Both the position numbers and the translations under genes were made by a program. Below, piece by piece: positions 25,602-35,223 of a DNA stretch of 64,000 nt. Positions within the stretch are counted from its first letter, which is position 1. Every line of letters begins with the position of its first letter. The stretch comes from Anaerocolumna xylanovorans DSM 12503 (lineage in GTDB: Bacteria; Bacillota; Clostridia; Lachnospirales; Lachnospiraceae). A model generated the notes under the pieces. It made no database searches and was not told the origin of the DNA. It worked only from the letters and a program-made list of their open reading frames with translations. The stretch lies in contig NZ_FRFD01000010.1 of the NCBI RefSeq assembly GCF_900143645.1, positions 153,406-217,405 of the forward strand, read 5' to 3'.

Positions 25602-26954
25602 TTACTTTATCTGTAATTTTTCTCTTGCCGCTTTCCATCTGTCGTCAAGGTCTTTTAAGGTCGATTCCAGGTTAAAGTCATTCGTTAACATCTGTGCGCC
25701 AAGTTTCTTATAATCAAAGGTGGTTTCATTCTGGATAGCAGAGAAATTATCTCCGCCGCCATCGTACATAATCAGCTTTTTATCCGGGCATAAGGTGTCT
25801 GATTCTGCAAGAATCGGATCCTTATCTTTCGGGAAATTGGTCATGGAAGAAGCAGAGGATACATAATTAATATAATCCGGATACCATGCATCGGAGTAGA
25901 ACCACTCAACAAATGCAATTGCCGCTTCCTGATGCTTGGAATGTGTTGTTACGCCCATAAAGGAATCGCCCTGTACGATAACATTATAAGGATCGGATTC
26001 AGAATTTCTGGTCGGCAGATAGAAAGTACCAAGCTGTGAAACATCCTCTGCACCGCTTTTAATATTCTGAAGTCCCCAGTCACCAAGAGCTATCATACTG
26101 GCTTTCTTTGCTGCAAATAAACTTGTTACCTGGTCGTTTCCTAATCCCAAGGGATCTTTTCCAAGTACACCTGAGGTAAATAAATCATATATCTTATGGT
26201 ATGCCTTGTTGATATCAGTGCCTTCGGCAAATGGATTATCCTGTGCAGCCATCGTATTCCAATTCTGTCCATTACCGGATTCCAAAGCCGGCATGAATTC
26301 CATAAAAGGATAATCCGGCCATTCATCTTTTAAACCGCAGGCCAATGCCATAAAATCCTTGTCCTTGCTTCCATAGTAGTCCTGCAATTTCTTAGTAACT
26401 TCTTCGAATTCCGTCCATGTCTTAGGAACTGTGGCACCGGCTTCTTTGAACATATCCTTCCAATAGTATACATACTCATAACCGGCTGTCATAGGAATGC
26501 CAAGAACCTTTCCATTCACTGCATAGCCATTTGCAAGTTCATTGTTGGCACTTGCCTCTGTTCCGGATAAGTCTACTAAATAATCTTTAAATCTGGATAA
26601 AGTAAAAGGTTTGTTGAACATAATATCCGGTAACTGATTGGCGGATGCACGCATCTTCATTGCATTCCAGTACTCACTGTCATCTTTAATCTTCTCCACT
26701 TCAATATCTATATTAGGATATTGTTTTTGGAACTTGGCTACCATGTCGTTTTCTTCAATAAATGTATTCAGGTTGTTATCCCAAATAGTAAAGGTAAGCG
26801 TTCCGCTTAAATCCTCCTTTGATTCAGAAGCGGCTGTTGGTGTAGCGCCCGAATCCGATGTATTCTTGTTTTCTGTTTTTGCATTGGAGCATCCGGTTAA
26901 TACAGATGCAACCATTGCAAAAGTCAACACTGTTGCTAATAACTTCTTTTTCAT
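25602..26954 (-). CDS. Sugar ABC transporter substrate-binding lipoprotein
   Basis: A 450-residue extracellular binding protein of the cluster B (MalE/UgpB) type. I start at 26954 (MKKKLLATVLTFAMVASVLT) because GGGAGG lies eight bases upstream. Residues 1-20 are a lipoprotein signal peptide with lipobox LTGC, so the mature protein is tethered to the outer face of the membrane. A Ser/Thr-rich linker follows, then the bilobed domain (GTLTFTIWDNN, KAYHKIYDLF, AKKASMIALGDWGL). The ligand is probably a galactoside given the lacLM genes downstream, but that is inference. Confidence 0.92.
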   Translation of the reverse strand: MKKKLLATVLTFAMVASVLTGCSNAKTENKNTSDSGATPTAASESKEDLSGTLTFTIWDNNLNTFIEENDMVAKFQKQYPNIDIEVEKIKDDSEYWNAMKMRASANQLPDIMFNKPFTLSRFKDYLVDLSGTEASANNELANGYAVNGKVLGIPMTAGYEYVYYWKDMFKEAGATVPKTWTEFEEVTKKLQDYYGSKDKDFMALACGLKDEWPDYPFMEFMPALESGNGQNWNTMAAQDNPFAEGTDINKAYHKIYDLFTSGVLGKDPLGLGNDQVTSLFAAKKASMIALGDWGLQNIKSGAEDVSQLGTFYLPTRNSESDPYNVIVQGDSFMGVTTHSKHQEAAIAFVEWFYSDAWYPDYINYVSSASSMTNFPKDKDPILAESDTLCPDKKLIMYDGGGDNFSAIQNETTFDYKKLGAQMLTNDFNLESTLKDLDDRWKAAREKLQIK

Positions 26955-27168
26955 AACTAATACCTCCCTTTTTTGTTTGTGAACCCAGCATAACAATTTT
27001 CTAAAAAAACCACCATTTCATATTGCCACTTTTCTTGATTATTTTTCACATTGCTGTTTTTTCAAACTTTGCTTTTCGTTAGAATCCTTGATATATCGTT
27101 AGCATATACTGCTTTTCCCTTATTATTTTCCCATATATTTTAAAAAATAAAAGAATTCTTTCCAAAAA

Positions 27169-27199
27169 GAGGGTGTTGCAAAAGTAATGCAACACCCTC
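27169..27199 (-). terminator. Rho-independent terminator of the AraC-type sensor gene
   Basis: GAGGGTGTTGCA (27169-27180) pairs perfectly with TGCAACACCCTC (27188-27199), and TTTTT follows on the minus strand. Confidence 0.9.
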
Positions 27200-27225
27200 A
27201 TCAAAATTTTTCAGATGAAGAAAGT

Positions 27226-29484
27226 CTATACAGATTTCCGGTACTGGGCCGGACTGATTCCATTCAGCTTCTTGAACATTCTGTTAAAATGTTCAACATT
27301 GTAGTATCCAACCATTTCTGCTATTTCATATACCTTAAAACTGGTGGTTTTTAGTAATTCTTTGGCTTTTTGAATTCTTAATTCCATCAGATAAGAGGAA
27401 AATGTCTCTCCGCATTCCTTGGTAAAACGGTTACTGAAATATTTCTCATTCAGACCGACATAATCGGCTATCTTTGTAAGAGATAAATCCGCTTCCTCAT
27501 AATGGTCGGATATATACCTCTTCGCCTTTAGAATAGCATCTGTTTTTGCGATATTTAACTTTGATGCGGTATAATCCATAATCCAGGCAAAATAATTGGT
27601 AAGCCATAATTTTATGCTTTTTATATCTTCAATGCGTTCAATTTTTTCAATATAATCATATTCCTGTCCAAAGACATCGGTAAAGTTGGAATAGTCCTTG
27701 CTAAAACGGTTTCCCAATGCCAATATGACCGCAAAGGCCTGCATCTTTACTTCCTCAAGAGCAGCGTTATTAAAGGACTGGAACATCTTCTCCTTTTCCT
27801 CATTGAGATTCTTCTCATCTGCCGTATACAACGCTGCGGCTAATTTTTCATAGTCTTTTGCAAGGAAAAGAAGCTTATTCATTTTGCTCCCTTCCTGGTT
27901 GAGATCAATGATGGAATCTGCTCCTTTTAGATGGCGCAGGCACATCTTTTCCCGTATTTCCTTAACCTGTGCGTCGAATTCACCAAACCCGAATTTCTTT
28001 TGCCCGATACATATGTATATATGGACACCAAACTCATGATTCCCTATTCGCTTAAGCTCCTCTGCCATGTTTACTATTTTCATGGAATAGTCTTCTTCGG
28101 TAATACGGTAGAAAGCCAGGAAAAACGATGCGCTCTCCTTGTACAAGATACAGCGGGAGGCAAACCTCGGATTTCCTTCAAACCGCTTAATCAGCTTTAA
28201 AGCACAGTCATCTTCTCTTTCTTTTGTATTATAATGCTCTACATGGATTCCCAGAATTGCATAATGCTCCATGAAAAATTCTTTGGACCTTTTATTTAAT
28301 TCTTCCGGGGTTATTTCTCCCTTTATGACAGCGGCAAAATAGTCTTCCTGCGTCTTTTCCGCACTTTTTATCTTTGCTTCATATTCATCCACCAATACCT
28401 TAAGTCTTCGAACCATGGCATTGAACTGATGGATCATATTACGTATTTCTGATTGGCCTTTTGATGATATGTGAATCTCCAGATTTCCTTCTTCCACCTG
28501 ACGGAGACCGCCGCTTATCTCTTCTATCGGTCTTACAATACTTCTAAGAAAATATCTGGAATAATAGCCCGCCAACAGTAAAATCAATACTGCCGCACCT
28601 AATACCCAAATCGCCGTGTTCCAATACTCCGAGGTAAGTTCTGATGTTTTAATATAACTTTCCACATACCACACAGCATTGTTGAATTTAACCGGTGATT
28701 TAATGCGGGTATATTTACGAGCCGGAAAATTGCCTTCCTTTAGGGTAGAGAAAATAAGTTCCTTATCATCTCCCGTAATTTGTGTAATCCCTAACTTATT
28801 TTTACCCGAAAGATAATCCCTGTTATAATTCTTGATGCGTTCAGCCGCTCTGGTGGACTGGTAGTACAGTACCATTTCTATCTTCTGTGAACGGTCTGTG
28901 GTAACATCCGGTGCCAGGGCAAACACTAATATCAGGGAATCTTTTTTACTGCCCGTATAAAGGTCATTGGTTTTCTTCGTGTCATAATAACCAACGAATA
29001 CCCTGTTTCTACTCTTTAATGCGGCTCTGTACCACTTTGTCTGCTTTATTTCATACTGTGAACGTGTAATTTCATTTAATACATAAGTTTCCTTTCCGTC
29101 TTTCATATAAAAGGATACTGATATAATATCTTTCTCCGGTTCCAAAACCAGATTAATTACTTTGGAGAGCCTGTCCTCACTGGCATTCTTGACACTGTAA
29201 TCGTTTGTATCGGTTTCCGCGGCATATCTTAATATCTCGTTATTATTCGTATATACCATATGGGAAAGTCTCAAAGACATAATATCCTCATCGGATACCA
29301 AATCCGCAATGACTGCTTCCTGTGCCCTTTTTATATTCTCAATTGCCTGGCTTTTAAATTGTTGGTTCAATGCAATGAGTACCACAATCAGAACGAGCAG
29401 GATTGGAATAACAATAAAAAAGACAAAGGACAGATAGTACATTGTCTTTAATGGCAGTTTCATTCTCTTATCTTTGTGAAACAT
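27226..29484 (-). CDS. Membrane-bound AraC-family regulator with extracellular sensor (YesN-like one-component)
   Basis: A 752-residue protein combining a transmembrane sensor with a DNA-binding domain. TM1 is at about residues 15-38, an extracellular Cache-like domain runs to about 285, TM2 lies at about 287-308 and a HAMP linker at about 310-360. A variable middle region follows, and the last 100 residues are two AraC HTHs (LSLTKIADYVGLNEKYFSNR and YEIAEMVGYYNVEHFNRMF). Proteins of this kind sit beside sugar ABC operons and activate them. It is the first gene of the galactoside locus, ending 272 bp before the binding-protein start, with its own terminator. Confidence 0.9.
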   Translation of the reverse strand: MFHKDKRMKLPLKTMYYLSFVFFIVIPILLVLIVVLIALNQQFKSQAIENIKRAQEAVIADLVSDEDIMSLRLSHMVYTNNNEILRYAAETDTNDYSVKNASEDRLSKVINLVLEPEKDIISVSFYMKDGKETYVLNEITRSQYEIKQTKWYRAALKSRNRVFVGYYDTKKTNDLYTGSKKDSLILVFALAPDVTTDRSQKIEMVLYYQSTRAAERIKNYNRDYLSGKNKLGITQITGDDKELIFSTLKEGNFPARKYTRIKSPVKFNNAVWYVESYIKTSELTSEYWNTAIWVLGAAVLILLLAGYYSRYFLRSIVRPIEEISGGLRQVEEGNLEIHISSKGQSEIRNMIHQFNAMVRRLKVLVDEYEAKIKSAEKTQEDYFAAVIKGEITPEELNKRSKEFFMEHYAILGIHVEHYNTKEREDDCALKLIKRFEGNPRFASRCILYKESASFFLAFYRITEEDYSMKIVNMAEELKRIGNHEFGVHIYICIGQKKFGFGEFDAQVKEIREKMCLRHLKGADSIIDLNQEGSKMNKLLFLAKDYEKLAAALYTADEKNLNEEKEKMFQSFNNAALEEVKMQAFAVILALGNRFSKDYSNFTDVFGQEYDYIEKIERIEDIKSIKLWLTNYFAWIMDYTASKLNIAKTDAILKAKRYISDHYEEADLSLTKIADYVGLNEKYFSNRFTKECGETFSSYLMELRIQKAKELLKTTSFKVYEIAEMVGYYNVEHFNRMFKKLNGISPAQYRKSV

Positions 29485-29555
29485 CGATACAAGCTCCTAT
29501 CTTCGCCTACTTTTTAGCTCCCGCTGCATAAATCAGAGTGTGAAAGTCTTTTACT

Positions 29556-30434
29556 TTATACCAGATTCTTGTAAGGCGATTCTTCTCCTAAGAATATCAC
29601 TCCAATTACTCCCGGACCTGTATGGGCGCCAATGGCACATCCCACATAGCTTTCAAGGAAATTCTTACAGCCATATTTTTCTGTCAGCATCGCTTTTACT
29701 TCTTCCAGAGTCTTTTTGTCATCTCCATGCACCAAACCAATGGTTTGTTCCCTTAAATCCTTTCCGCGTTCTCCCACGATATCCACTATCCGTTTCAGGG
29801 ATTTTCCCCTGCCCCTTACCTTCTCGATAGGCCGCAGTGCCCCTGCGTCATTCACTTCAATAATCGGTTTGATATCTAATAAACCGCCTGCAATGGCAGA
29901 GGTTCTGGAAAGCCGTCCTCCCTTATACAAATATTCCAGGGTTTCCACCGTAAATATATGCTCCATATTGTCACAAAAAAAGTTAATCGCCTCTAAGACC
30001 GTTTCTTTTCCTACATTATTTGCTGCAAGTTTAAGTGCCTCTTCCACTGCCAGTCCAAAGCCTAAGGAGGCACACTTGGAATCTACAATGGTCAGGTCAA
30101 AATCAGGGTATTCCTCTAAAAGCTCCTGCTTTGCAATATTGGCTGCATTAAAGGTTCCGGCAATTCCTGTTGAAAAGCAGACATATATTACCTCATCCCC
30201 ATTCTTCGCATAGGGTTCAAAATTCTTATGGAACATGAAGGAATTGATATGATAGGTTTTTATATCCGTCCCGCTTCTTAAAATATTGTAAAACTCCTCC
30301 GGAAATATCGTTTCTCCGTCAAAGTAATCCTTTTCTTCTATCACTACCGGTGTCGGTATCACATGCAGATTGTATTTTTCTATCAAAGAACGGGGTACAT
30401 CGGAAGCCGAATCTGTGATTATTCTTAATGCCAT
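29556..30434 (-). CDS. DegV-family fatty-acid-binding protein
   Basis: A 292-residue protein with the DegV opening ALRIITDSASDVPRSLIEKY and the conserved TSXPS-type loop replaced by TYHINS near residue 80, then VYVCFSTGIAGTFNAA and TVDSKCASLGFG-type segments. The C-terminal half holds ETLEYLYKGGRLSR and the GCAIGAHTGPGVIGVIF signature. Family members bind a fatty acid and can present it to fatty-acid kinase FakA. No fakA gene lies nearby. It stands alone downstream of nadE, with 55 bp between them. Confidence 0.92.
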   Translation of the reverse strand: MALRIITDSASDVPRSLIEKYNLHVIPTPVVIEEKDYFDGETIFPEEFYNILRSGTDIKTYHINSFMFHKNFEPYAKNGDEVIYVCFSTGIAGTFNAANIAKQELLEEYPDFDLTIVDSKCASLGFGLAVEEALKLAANNVGKETVLEAINFFCDNMEHIFTVETLEYLYKGGRLSRTSAIAGGLLDIKPIIEVNDAGALRPIEKVRGRGKSLKRIVDIVGERGKDLREQTIGLVHGDDKKTLEEVKAMLTEKYGCKNFLESYVGCAIGAHTGPGVIGVIFLGEESPYKNLV

Positions 30435-30489
30435 AACTTTTACACCTTTTGCCTTTCTGTTTATTTCATCCAGCCTGTTTTCATATCAG

Positions 30490-32430
30490 TTATGCAATGG
30501 GAGCCAGCGTGATAAGCTCCAGTTCCTTCATCCATAGAGCTGCACTGGCATCGCTTGGCATCCTTAAATCCCCTCTGGGAGATACTGCAACCGAACCAAC
30601 CTTAGGCCCGTCCGGAAGGCAGGAACGCTTAAACTGCTGGCTAAAGAAACGGCGGTAGAAGTTCTTAAGCCACTTTAATATGGTCTCTTCGCTGTAATCC
30701 TCCAAAAAGGCCAAGCTTGCCAACCGGAATATCTTTGAAGGTGAATAGCCGTACCGGAGTACATAATATAAAAAGAAGTCATGCAGCTCATAGGGTCCTA
30801 CGAGCTCCTCTGTCTTCTGGGAAATCTCTCCATCCTTTGGCGGAAGAAGCTCCGGACTTACCGGAGTGTCCAATATATCTGTAAGTACCTCTCTTAAGGC
30901 AGTATTTTCCGTAATCTGTGCAAAATAACCCACAAGGTATCTGACAAGGGTCTTGGGAACGGAAGAATTCACGCCATACATGGACATATGATCCCCATTG
31001 TAAGTAGCCCACCCAAGTGCCAGCTCTGACATATCACCTGTTCCGATAACCAGGCCGTTATATTTATTGGATAAATCCATAATAATCTGGGTTCTTTCTC
31101 TTGCCTGTACATTCTCATAGATAACATCATGCAGGTTGGCATCGTGTCCGATATCTCTAAAATGAAGGTTTACCGCATCCCTTATAGGAATTTCCAAAAA
31201 GCTTACAGAAAGCTCTCTTGCCAGGGCTACGGCATTGTTATAGGTTCTGTCCGTTGTACCAAAGCAGGGCATAGTAACGGTAATAATTCCCTTGCGGTCA
31301 AGGGATAGCAGGTCAAAAGCCTTGCAAACTACCAAAAGTGCCAACGTAGAATCCAAACCTCCCGATATGGCAAGCACACAGGTCTTAAGCCCGGTATGCT
31401 CCAGCCTCTTCTTTAATCCATAGGCCTGGATATTTATAATCTCTTCGCATCTTCTGTCCCTGTCTTCTCTTTTACCGGGAACAAAAGGTGCTTTATCAAT
31501 ATATCTTGTTATCTCTGTTTCTGCCGCAGTCACATCTGCTCCAAAAGAAAAATCTATATACAGGTAATCCCTGTTTTCCTCTGCGTGATAGGTTGTCATC
31601 CTTCTGCGTTCACTGATTAACTTTCCCATATCAAGCTCTGTTACTGTCATTTCATTGACAAAACGGGGAGATTCCTTTAAAAGGATTCCATTTTCCCCAA
31701 TCAGGTTATGGGCACCGAACACCAGATCCGTACTGGATTCCCCTTCTCCCGAAGCAGCATAAATATAGCCGCAGACCAGCTTTGCAGACTGCATGCGGAT
31801 AAGCTCTCTGCGGTAAATATCCTTGCCTGTGGTCTCATCGCTGGCAGAAGGGTTTAAGATAAGCGTAGCTCCCGCCAGACAGTGATTCACACTGGGTGGC
31901 AAAGGTACCCACAAGTCCTCACAGATTTCAATTCCTATGGTCAATTGCTCAAAATCCAAACAGTGAAACAAAAGATTCATCCCAAAGGGAACCGTTTCTC
32001 CATAGAATGAAAACTTTGTAATTTCTTCCTGGCCGGGATTAAAATGTCTGGGCTCATAGAATTCCGAATACCCCGGCAGATTCTTTTTCGGGACTAACCC
32101 CAGTAATTTACCGTTATAAATAGCAGCGGCAACATTAAAAAGCTTGCCGTTTTTTAATACCGGAAGCCCAAGGGTTACAAAGAGCTTTCTGCCCTTCGTA
32201 AAATCTACAATATGCTTTAATTCAGCCATAGCACCGTTTAGCAGAACATCCTGTAAAAAAAGCTCTCCGCAGGTATACCCTGTAAGGCACAATTCCGGCA
32301 ATACCAATACCTTAACCGAATGGTTGTCCACTTCTTCGATCAGATTTCTTATCTGCCTGCTGTTATACTCACAATCCGCTACTTTAATATAAGGAGTGGC
32401 TGCTGCCACCTTAATAAATCCGTCTCTCAT
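30490..32430 (-). CDS. nadE: Glutamine-dependent NAD(+) synthetase
   Basis: A two-domain enzyme of about 646 residues that makes NAD from nicotinate adenine dinucleotide, with ammonia produced from glutamine. The N-terminal nitrilase-like glutaminase has its triad in LPELCLTGYTCG (Glu), PKKNLPG (Lys) and IGIEICEDLW (Cys). The synthetase domain has the PP-loop LAISGGLDSTLAL and GTGDMSELALGWATYNGDHM. The start is uncertain: ATG at 32430 (MRDGFIKVA) has GGGTG five bases away, while ATG at 32442 follows AAGGA with no spacer. A promoter lies at 32479-32507, just after the 6S-like RNA terminator. Confidence 0.95.
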   Translation of the reverse strand: MRDGFIKVAAATPYIKVADCEYNSRQIRNLIEEVDNHSVKVLVLPELCLTGYTCGELFLQDVLLNGAMAELKHIVDFTKGRKLFVTLGLPVLKNGKLFNVAAAIYNGKLLGLVPKKNLPGYSEFYEPRHFNPGQEEITKFSFYGETVPFGMNLLFHCLDFEQLTIGIEICEDLWVPLPPSVNHCLAGATLILNPSASDETTGKDIYRRELIRMQSAKLVCGYIYAASGEGESSTDLVFGAHNLIGENGILLKESPRFVNEMTVTELDMGKLISERRRMTTYHAEENRDYLYIDFSFGADVTAAETEITRYIDKAPFVPGKREDRDRRCEEIINIQAYGLKKRLEHTGLKTCVLAISGGLDSTLALLVVCKAFDLLSLDRKGIITVTMPCFGTTDRTYNNAVALARELSVSFLEIPIRDAVNLHFRDIGHDANLHDVIYENVQARERTQIIMDLSNKYNGLVIGTGDMSELALGWATYNGDHMSMYGVNSSVPKTLVRYLVGYFAQITENTALREVLTDILDTPVSPELLPPKDGEISQKTEELVGPYELHDFFLYYVLRYGYSPSKIFRLASLAFLEDYSEETILKWLKNFYRRFFSQQFKRSCLPDGPKVGSVAVSPRGDLRMPSDASAALWMKELELITLAPIA

Positions 32431-32478
32431 CTTTACACCCATTCCTTCGTCTATGAAGTTTGTGCCATATTTCCTTCT

Positions 32479-32507
32479 ATTTTATCAAAAGAGAATTATT
32501 ATGTAAA
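32479..32507 (-). promoter_or_regulatory. Candidate nadE promoter
   Basis: On the minus strand TTTACA (32502-32507) and TAAAAT (32479-32484) are 17 bp apart, about 50 bp upstream of the nadE start. Confidence 0.55.
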
Positions 32508-32533
32508 CAAAGAAAGGCAGCTGATAGCTGCCT
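32508..32533 (-). terminator. Terminator of the 6S-like RNA gene
   Basis: AGGCAGCT (32515-32522) pairs with AGCTGCCT (32526-32533) across a three-base loop. On the minus strand TTTCTTTGTTT follows. Confidence 0.85.
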
Positions 32534-32535
32534 CT

Positions 32536-32730
32536 TTATCTTTTGTCAATACCCCGAAACGCCGTTTCCTGTATTTTGACTCCTAGCAAAAGCTAGGTGG
32601 GTTTCCGCATGTAAGCCTCTGTCTTCCGCTGCAAACGGCGGCCTGACATAATCTCACAAATTAGGAATCCCTTATAAATGTTGTAGGTTCAAAATGACAG
32701 GAGTGTCGCACATTCCAGGAAATATTTTAT
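32536..32730 (-). ncRNA. ssrS: 6S RNA (ssrS), Firmicutes type, candidate
   Basis: No ORF lies here, yet the minus strand has its own consensus promoter and terminator. The transcript can close on itself: CCTGT-c-ATTTTGA (about 32705-32686) pairs with TCAAAATACAGG (about 32581-32566). Within lie AAGGGATTCC, a small GCCGC-type apical hairpin, and GCGGAAACCCACC before a CTAGC/GCTAG hairpin (32583-32596). The long rod with a closing stem and central bubbles, and these internal words, fit clostridial 6S RNA as I remember it. 6S RNA binds sigma-A RNA polymerase and acts as a decoy in stationary phase. The identification is from memory and structure, not from a covariance search. Confidence 0.65.
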
Positions 32731-32736
32731 GCTTTT

Positions 32737-32765
32737 ATTATACCCCAGCATTTTGTAAATTTCAA
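32737..32765 (-). promoter_or_regulatory. Promoter of the 6S-like RNA
   Basis: On the minus strand TTGAAA (32760-32765) and TATAAT (32737-32742) are 17 bp apart. Transcription would begin near 32729. Confidence 0.8.
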
Positions 32766-32784
32766 GGTTCAAATTGCGGTAATA

Positions 32785-34272
32785 TTATGAAATGTCCAAT
32801 TCTTCTACAAAATTTTCCAAGCTTTGAAAGCTGAATAAGAATTCCGTCCATTTTCCTTCTTCACTTTTTACCACAATATCACCATCGTGCTTTAAAGCTA
32901 TCTGCCTTGCTATTGCAAGCCCAAGACCTGAACCCTGCTCGTTTTGCTTTAATTTTGAACGGTAGAATTTATCAAAGATGTAAGGCAGCTCTTCCTTAGA
33001 TATTCCGATGCCTTCATCTCTAACTGATATTAATAGTTTATCCGTTTTAGTCAGATTTATGTATATAGACGAATTCTCCTTTGAAAATTTTACGGCATTA
33101 TCCAATATTATCAAAAACATTTGTTTTAGCCTGTCATAATCTCCCATCATAATATAAACCGGATATTCTTTTGTAAACACCATTTGTATTTCTTTATCCT
33201 GGCACAGAGGATGAAAGCTTCTTAGAAGATCTTCAAAAATCTGAACAACATTCACCGGTTCTTTTTCCACTTCAAAATCAGGATTCTGCATTTTTGATAA
33301 CAGAAGCAAGTCTCCAACCAGTCGTTCCATGCCCTTACATTCAGCTAATATTTTGGCATAATACTGGTTAACCTTGTCTTCTTCTGTAACAATCCCATCC
33401 ACTAACATCTCGGTATAAGCTCTGACAACCGTTATAGGCGTTCTAAGCTCATGGGAGACATTGGCAAAGAAATCCGTTCTCATCTGTTCCCTGCTCTGCC
33501 TCTCCACTTCACTTTCCTTTAAACGGTCTGCCAGAATATCTATGGTCGTAGCCAAATCCCCTATCTCATCCCTGCGGTTTAAGAAAAGCTTGCTTTCATA
33601 CTGCCCGTCCGCCAGTAAAAGTGCCGCTGCTCTCATGGAGATGATGGGTTTTGTAATTCCCTTTGCAAAAACAATCGCAATAATAAAAGATATAAAAAGA
33701 GCAATTCCAACACTAAAATAAATCAAATACATACTGCTGCTTACAATTTCCTCCTGTTTCTTTATCTCCGTACGCAGCAGCACCACTCCCACAACTTCTC
33801 CGTTTACCGTTACCGGATATCCCTGAATAGCCGATGTTCCGCCAAATTCCTCATAATATCCGCTTTTATTAAGAAGCTTGCCCTCAAATGCCTTTTCGAT
33901 TACTGTTACACAATCCTGGGGAAGCTTTACATCCTCCAGATTGACATTTTCAAACTGTTTATCCATGGGGCTTTTCGCATTTGGATTGGAGATTGTCCAA
34001 ATATCGGATTCGTCATAATCAAGCTCCTGTATGATTGCCAGGTAATCCAGATAGCCGTCCGCTTCATTATTTGTAATAGCCCTTGACAGCCTTTTGGATA
34101 TGACGCCTGCCTGTTTTAACATCTTGTCACGGTAACTTTCCATCGTGGCATTTTCATACAGATTCATAAAGATAAGACCCACCAGTATGGCAAAAAGGGC
34201 CAGCACAAGGGCATAATTTAAATAAACTTTAAAAAAAAGCCTGTTAAAAGGCTTGCCCTGTTTTCTGTCCAT
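32785..34272 (-). CDS. Sensor histidine kinase with extracellular sensor and HAMP
   Basis: A 495-residue two-component kinase. TM1 is at about residues 14-34, an extracellular domain runs to about 175, TM2 lies near 178-203, followed by HAMP (205-258). The phosphoacceptor is H274 in FFANVSHELRTPITVVRAY. The ATPase domain has IILDNAVKFSKE (N box), VRDEGIGISKEELPYIFDKF (G1 and F boxes) and GSGLGLAIAR (G2). It is the partner of the response regulator encoded 101 bp upstream. An intrinsic-terminator hairpin lies between them, so the kinase may be made at lower level. The signal is unknown. Confidence 0.95.
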   Translation of the reverse strand: MDRKQGKPFNRLFFKVYLNYALVLALFAILVGLIFMNLYENATMESYRDKMLKQAGVISKRLSRAITNNEADGYLDYLAIIQELDYDESDIWTISNPNAKSPMDKQFENVNLEDVKLPQDCVTVIEKAFEGKLLNKSGYYEEFGGTSAIQGYPVTVNGEVVGVVLLRTEIKKQEEIVSSSMYLIYFSVGIALFISFIIAIVFAKGITKPIISMRAAALLLADGQYESKLFLNRRDEIGDLATTIDILADRLKESEVERQSREQMRTDFFANVSHELRTPITVVRAYTEMLVDGIVTEEDKVNQYYAKILAECKGMERLVGDLLLLSKMQNPDFEVEKEPVNVVQIFEDLLRSFHPLCQDKEIQMVFTKEYPVYIMMGDYDRLKQMFLIILDNAVKFSKENSSIYINLTKTDKLLISVRDEGIGISKEELPYIFDKFYRSKLKQNEQGSGLGLAIARQIALKHDGDIVVKSEEGKWTEFLFSFQSLENFVEELDIS

Positions 34273-34317
34273 TTAAACTCCTTTCATGCACATCAGATCT
34301 GTAACAATTTTATAAAA

Positions 34318-34343
34318 GGGGCATGAATTTACTTCATGACCCC
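34318..34343 (-). terminator. Terminator-like hairpin between response regulator and kinase genes
   Basis: GGGG-CATGAA (34318-34327) pairs with TTCATG-a-CCCC (34333-34343), with one bulged base. On the minus strand CCCC is followed by TTTTAT. It lies within the regulator-kinase operon. Confidence 0.75.
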
Positions 34344-34373
34344 AAATGAATCATTCTCTTTTCCCTGATAATG

Positions 34374-35069
34374 TCAGGCTTCTTCCACCTCAAACTTATA
34401 GCCCACTCCCCAAATGGTCTTGATATTCCATTCCGGATGTTCTATCGCATCAAGCTTCGCCCTAAGACGCTTTATATGGGAATCTACCGTTCTGCTGTCC
34501 CCGAAATAATCAAACCCCCATAGACTGTCCAGCAGGTTGTCTCTGGTAAATACCTTATTGGGATTTTTTGCAAGGGTCCACATGGTTTCGATTTCTTTCT
34601 TCGTAAGTGACATTCTGTTACCATTTATATGTAAGGTATATTCATCCAGATTTATTGTCATATTACATATCGTAATTATGTTTCCTGCTTTCACATCTTT
34701 ATCTGTCTTGGTCATCCTGCGAAGGACTGCCCTTACTCTTGCCATGACCTCGCTTGGGCTAAACGGCTTTACGATATAATCGTCTGCACCGATGTCAAGT
34801 CCCATGATTTTTTCAAAGTCTTCGCCTCTTGCTGTGATTAAAAGCACCGGCACATTGGATACTGCACGAATCTTTCTGCATACCTCATAGCCGTCTTCCT
34901 TGGGCATCATAACATCCAAAAGCACTGCTGCCGGATTATATTTTTCGAATAAGCGAAAAGCCTCTTCTCCATCACCTGCAATTACCGGTTCCAGCCCTTC
35001 TTTTTTAGAATAAGCTGACAAAACATCCGTTATGTCCTGATTATCATCGGCAATTAGTATGTATTGCAT
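34374..35069 (-). CDS. OmpR/PhoB-family response regulator
   Basis: A 231-residue regulator. The receiver domain has its acidic pair at D8-D9, the phosphoacceptor D52 (AVLLDVMMPKEDG), T78 (LLITARG) and the switch lysine in DDYIVKPFSPSEV. Residues 130-230 are a winged HTH (LTKKEIETMWTLAKNPNKVF, then DSRTVDSHIKRLRAKL). GGAGG lies upstream of the ATG. It is co-oriented with the kinase and divergent from the Ig-like secreted protein gene, which is a plausible but unproven target. Confidence 0.95.
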   Translation of the reverse strand: MQYILIADDNQDITDVLSAYSKKEGLEPVIAGDGEEAFRLFEKYNPAAVLLDVMMPKEDGYEVCRKIRAVSNVPVLLITARGEDFEKIMGLDIGADDYIVKPFSPSEVMARVRAVLRRMTKTDKDVKAGNIITICNMTINLDEYTLHINGNRMSLTKKEIETMWTLAKNPNKVFTRDNLLDSLWGFDYFGDSRTVDSHIKRLRAKLDAIEHPEWNIKTIWGVGYKFEVEEA

Positions 35070-35223
35070 TTTATTTCCTCCAATATCACTCTAAGCTTTC
35101 GTCTCAACACTTTGTTTCATATACATTTTATTATATCTGTCTTACAAGCTAAAAACAAGTGGAAAAGTCAGTATAAACAAAATCGTAATGTCCGTAAGAA
35201 AAAATTAATATTTTGACATGATT

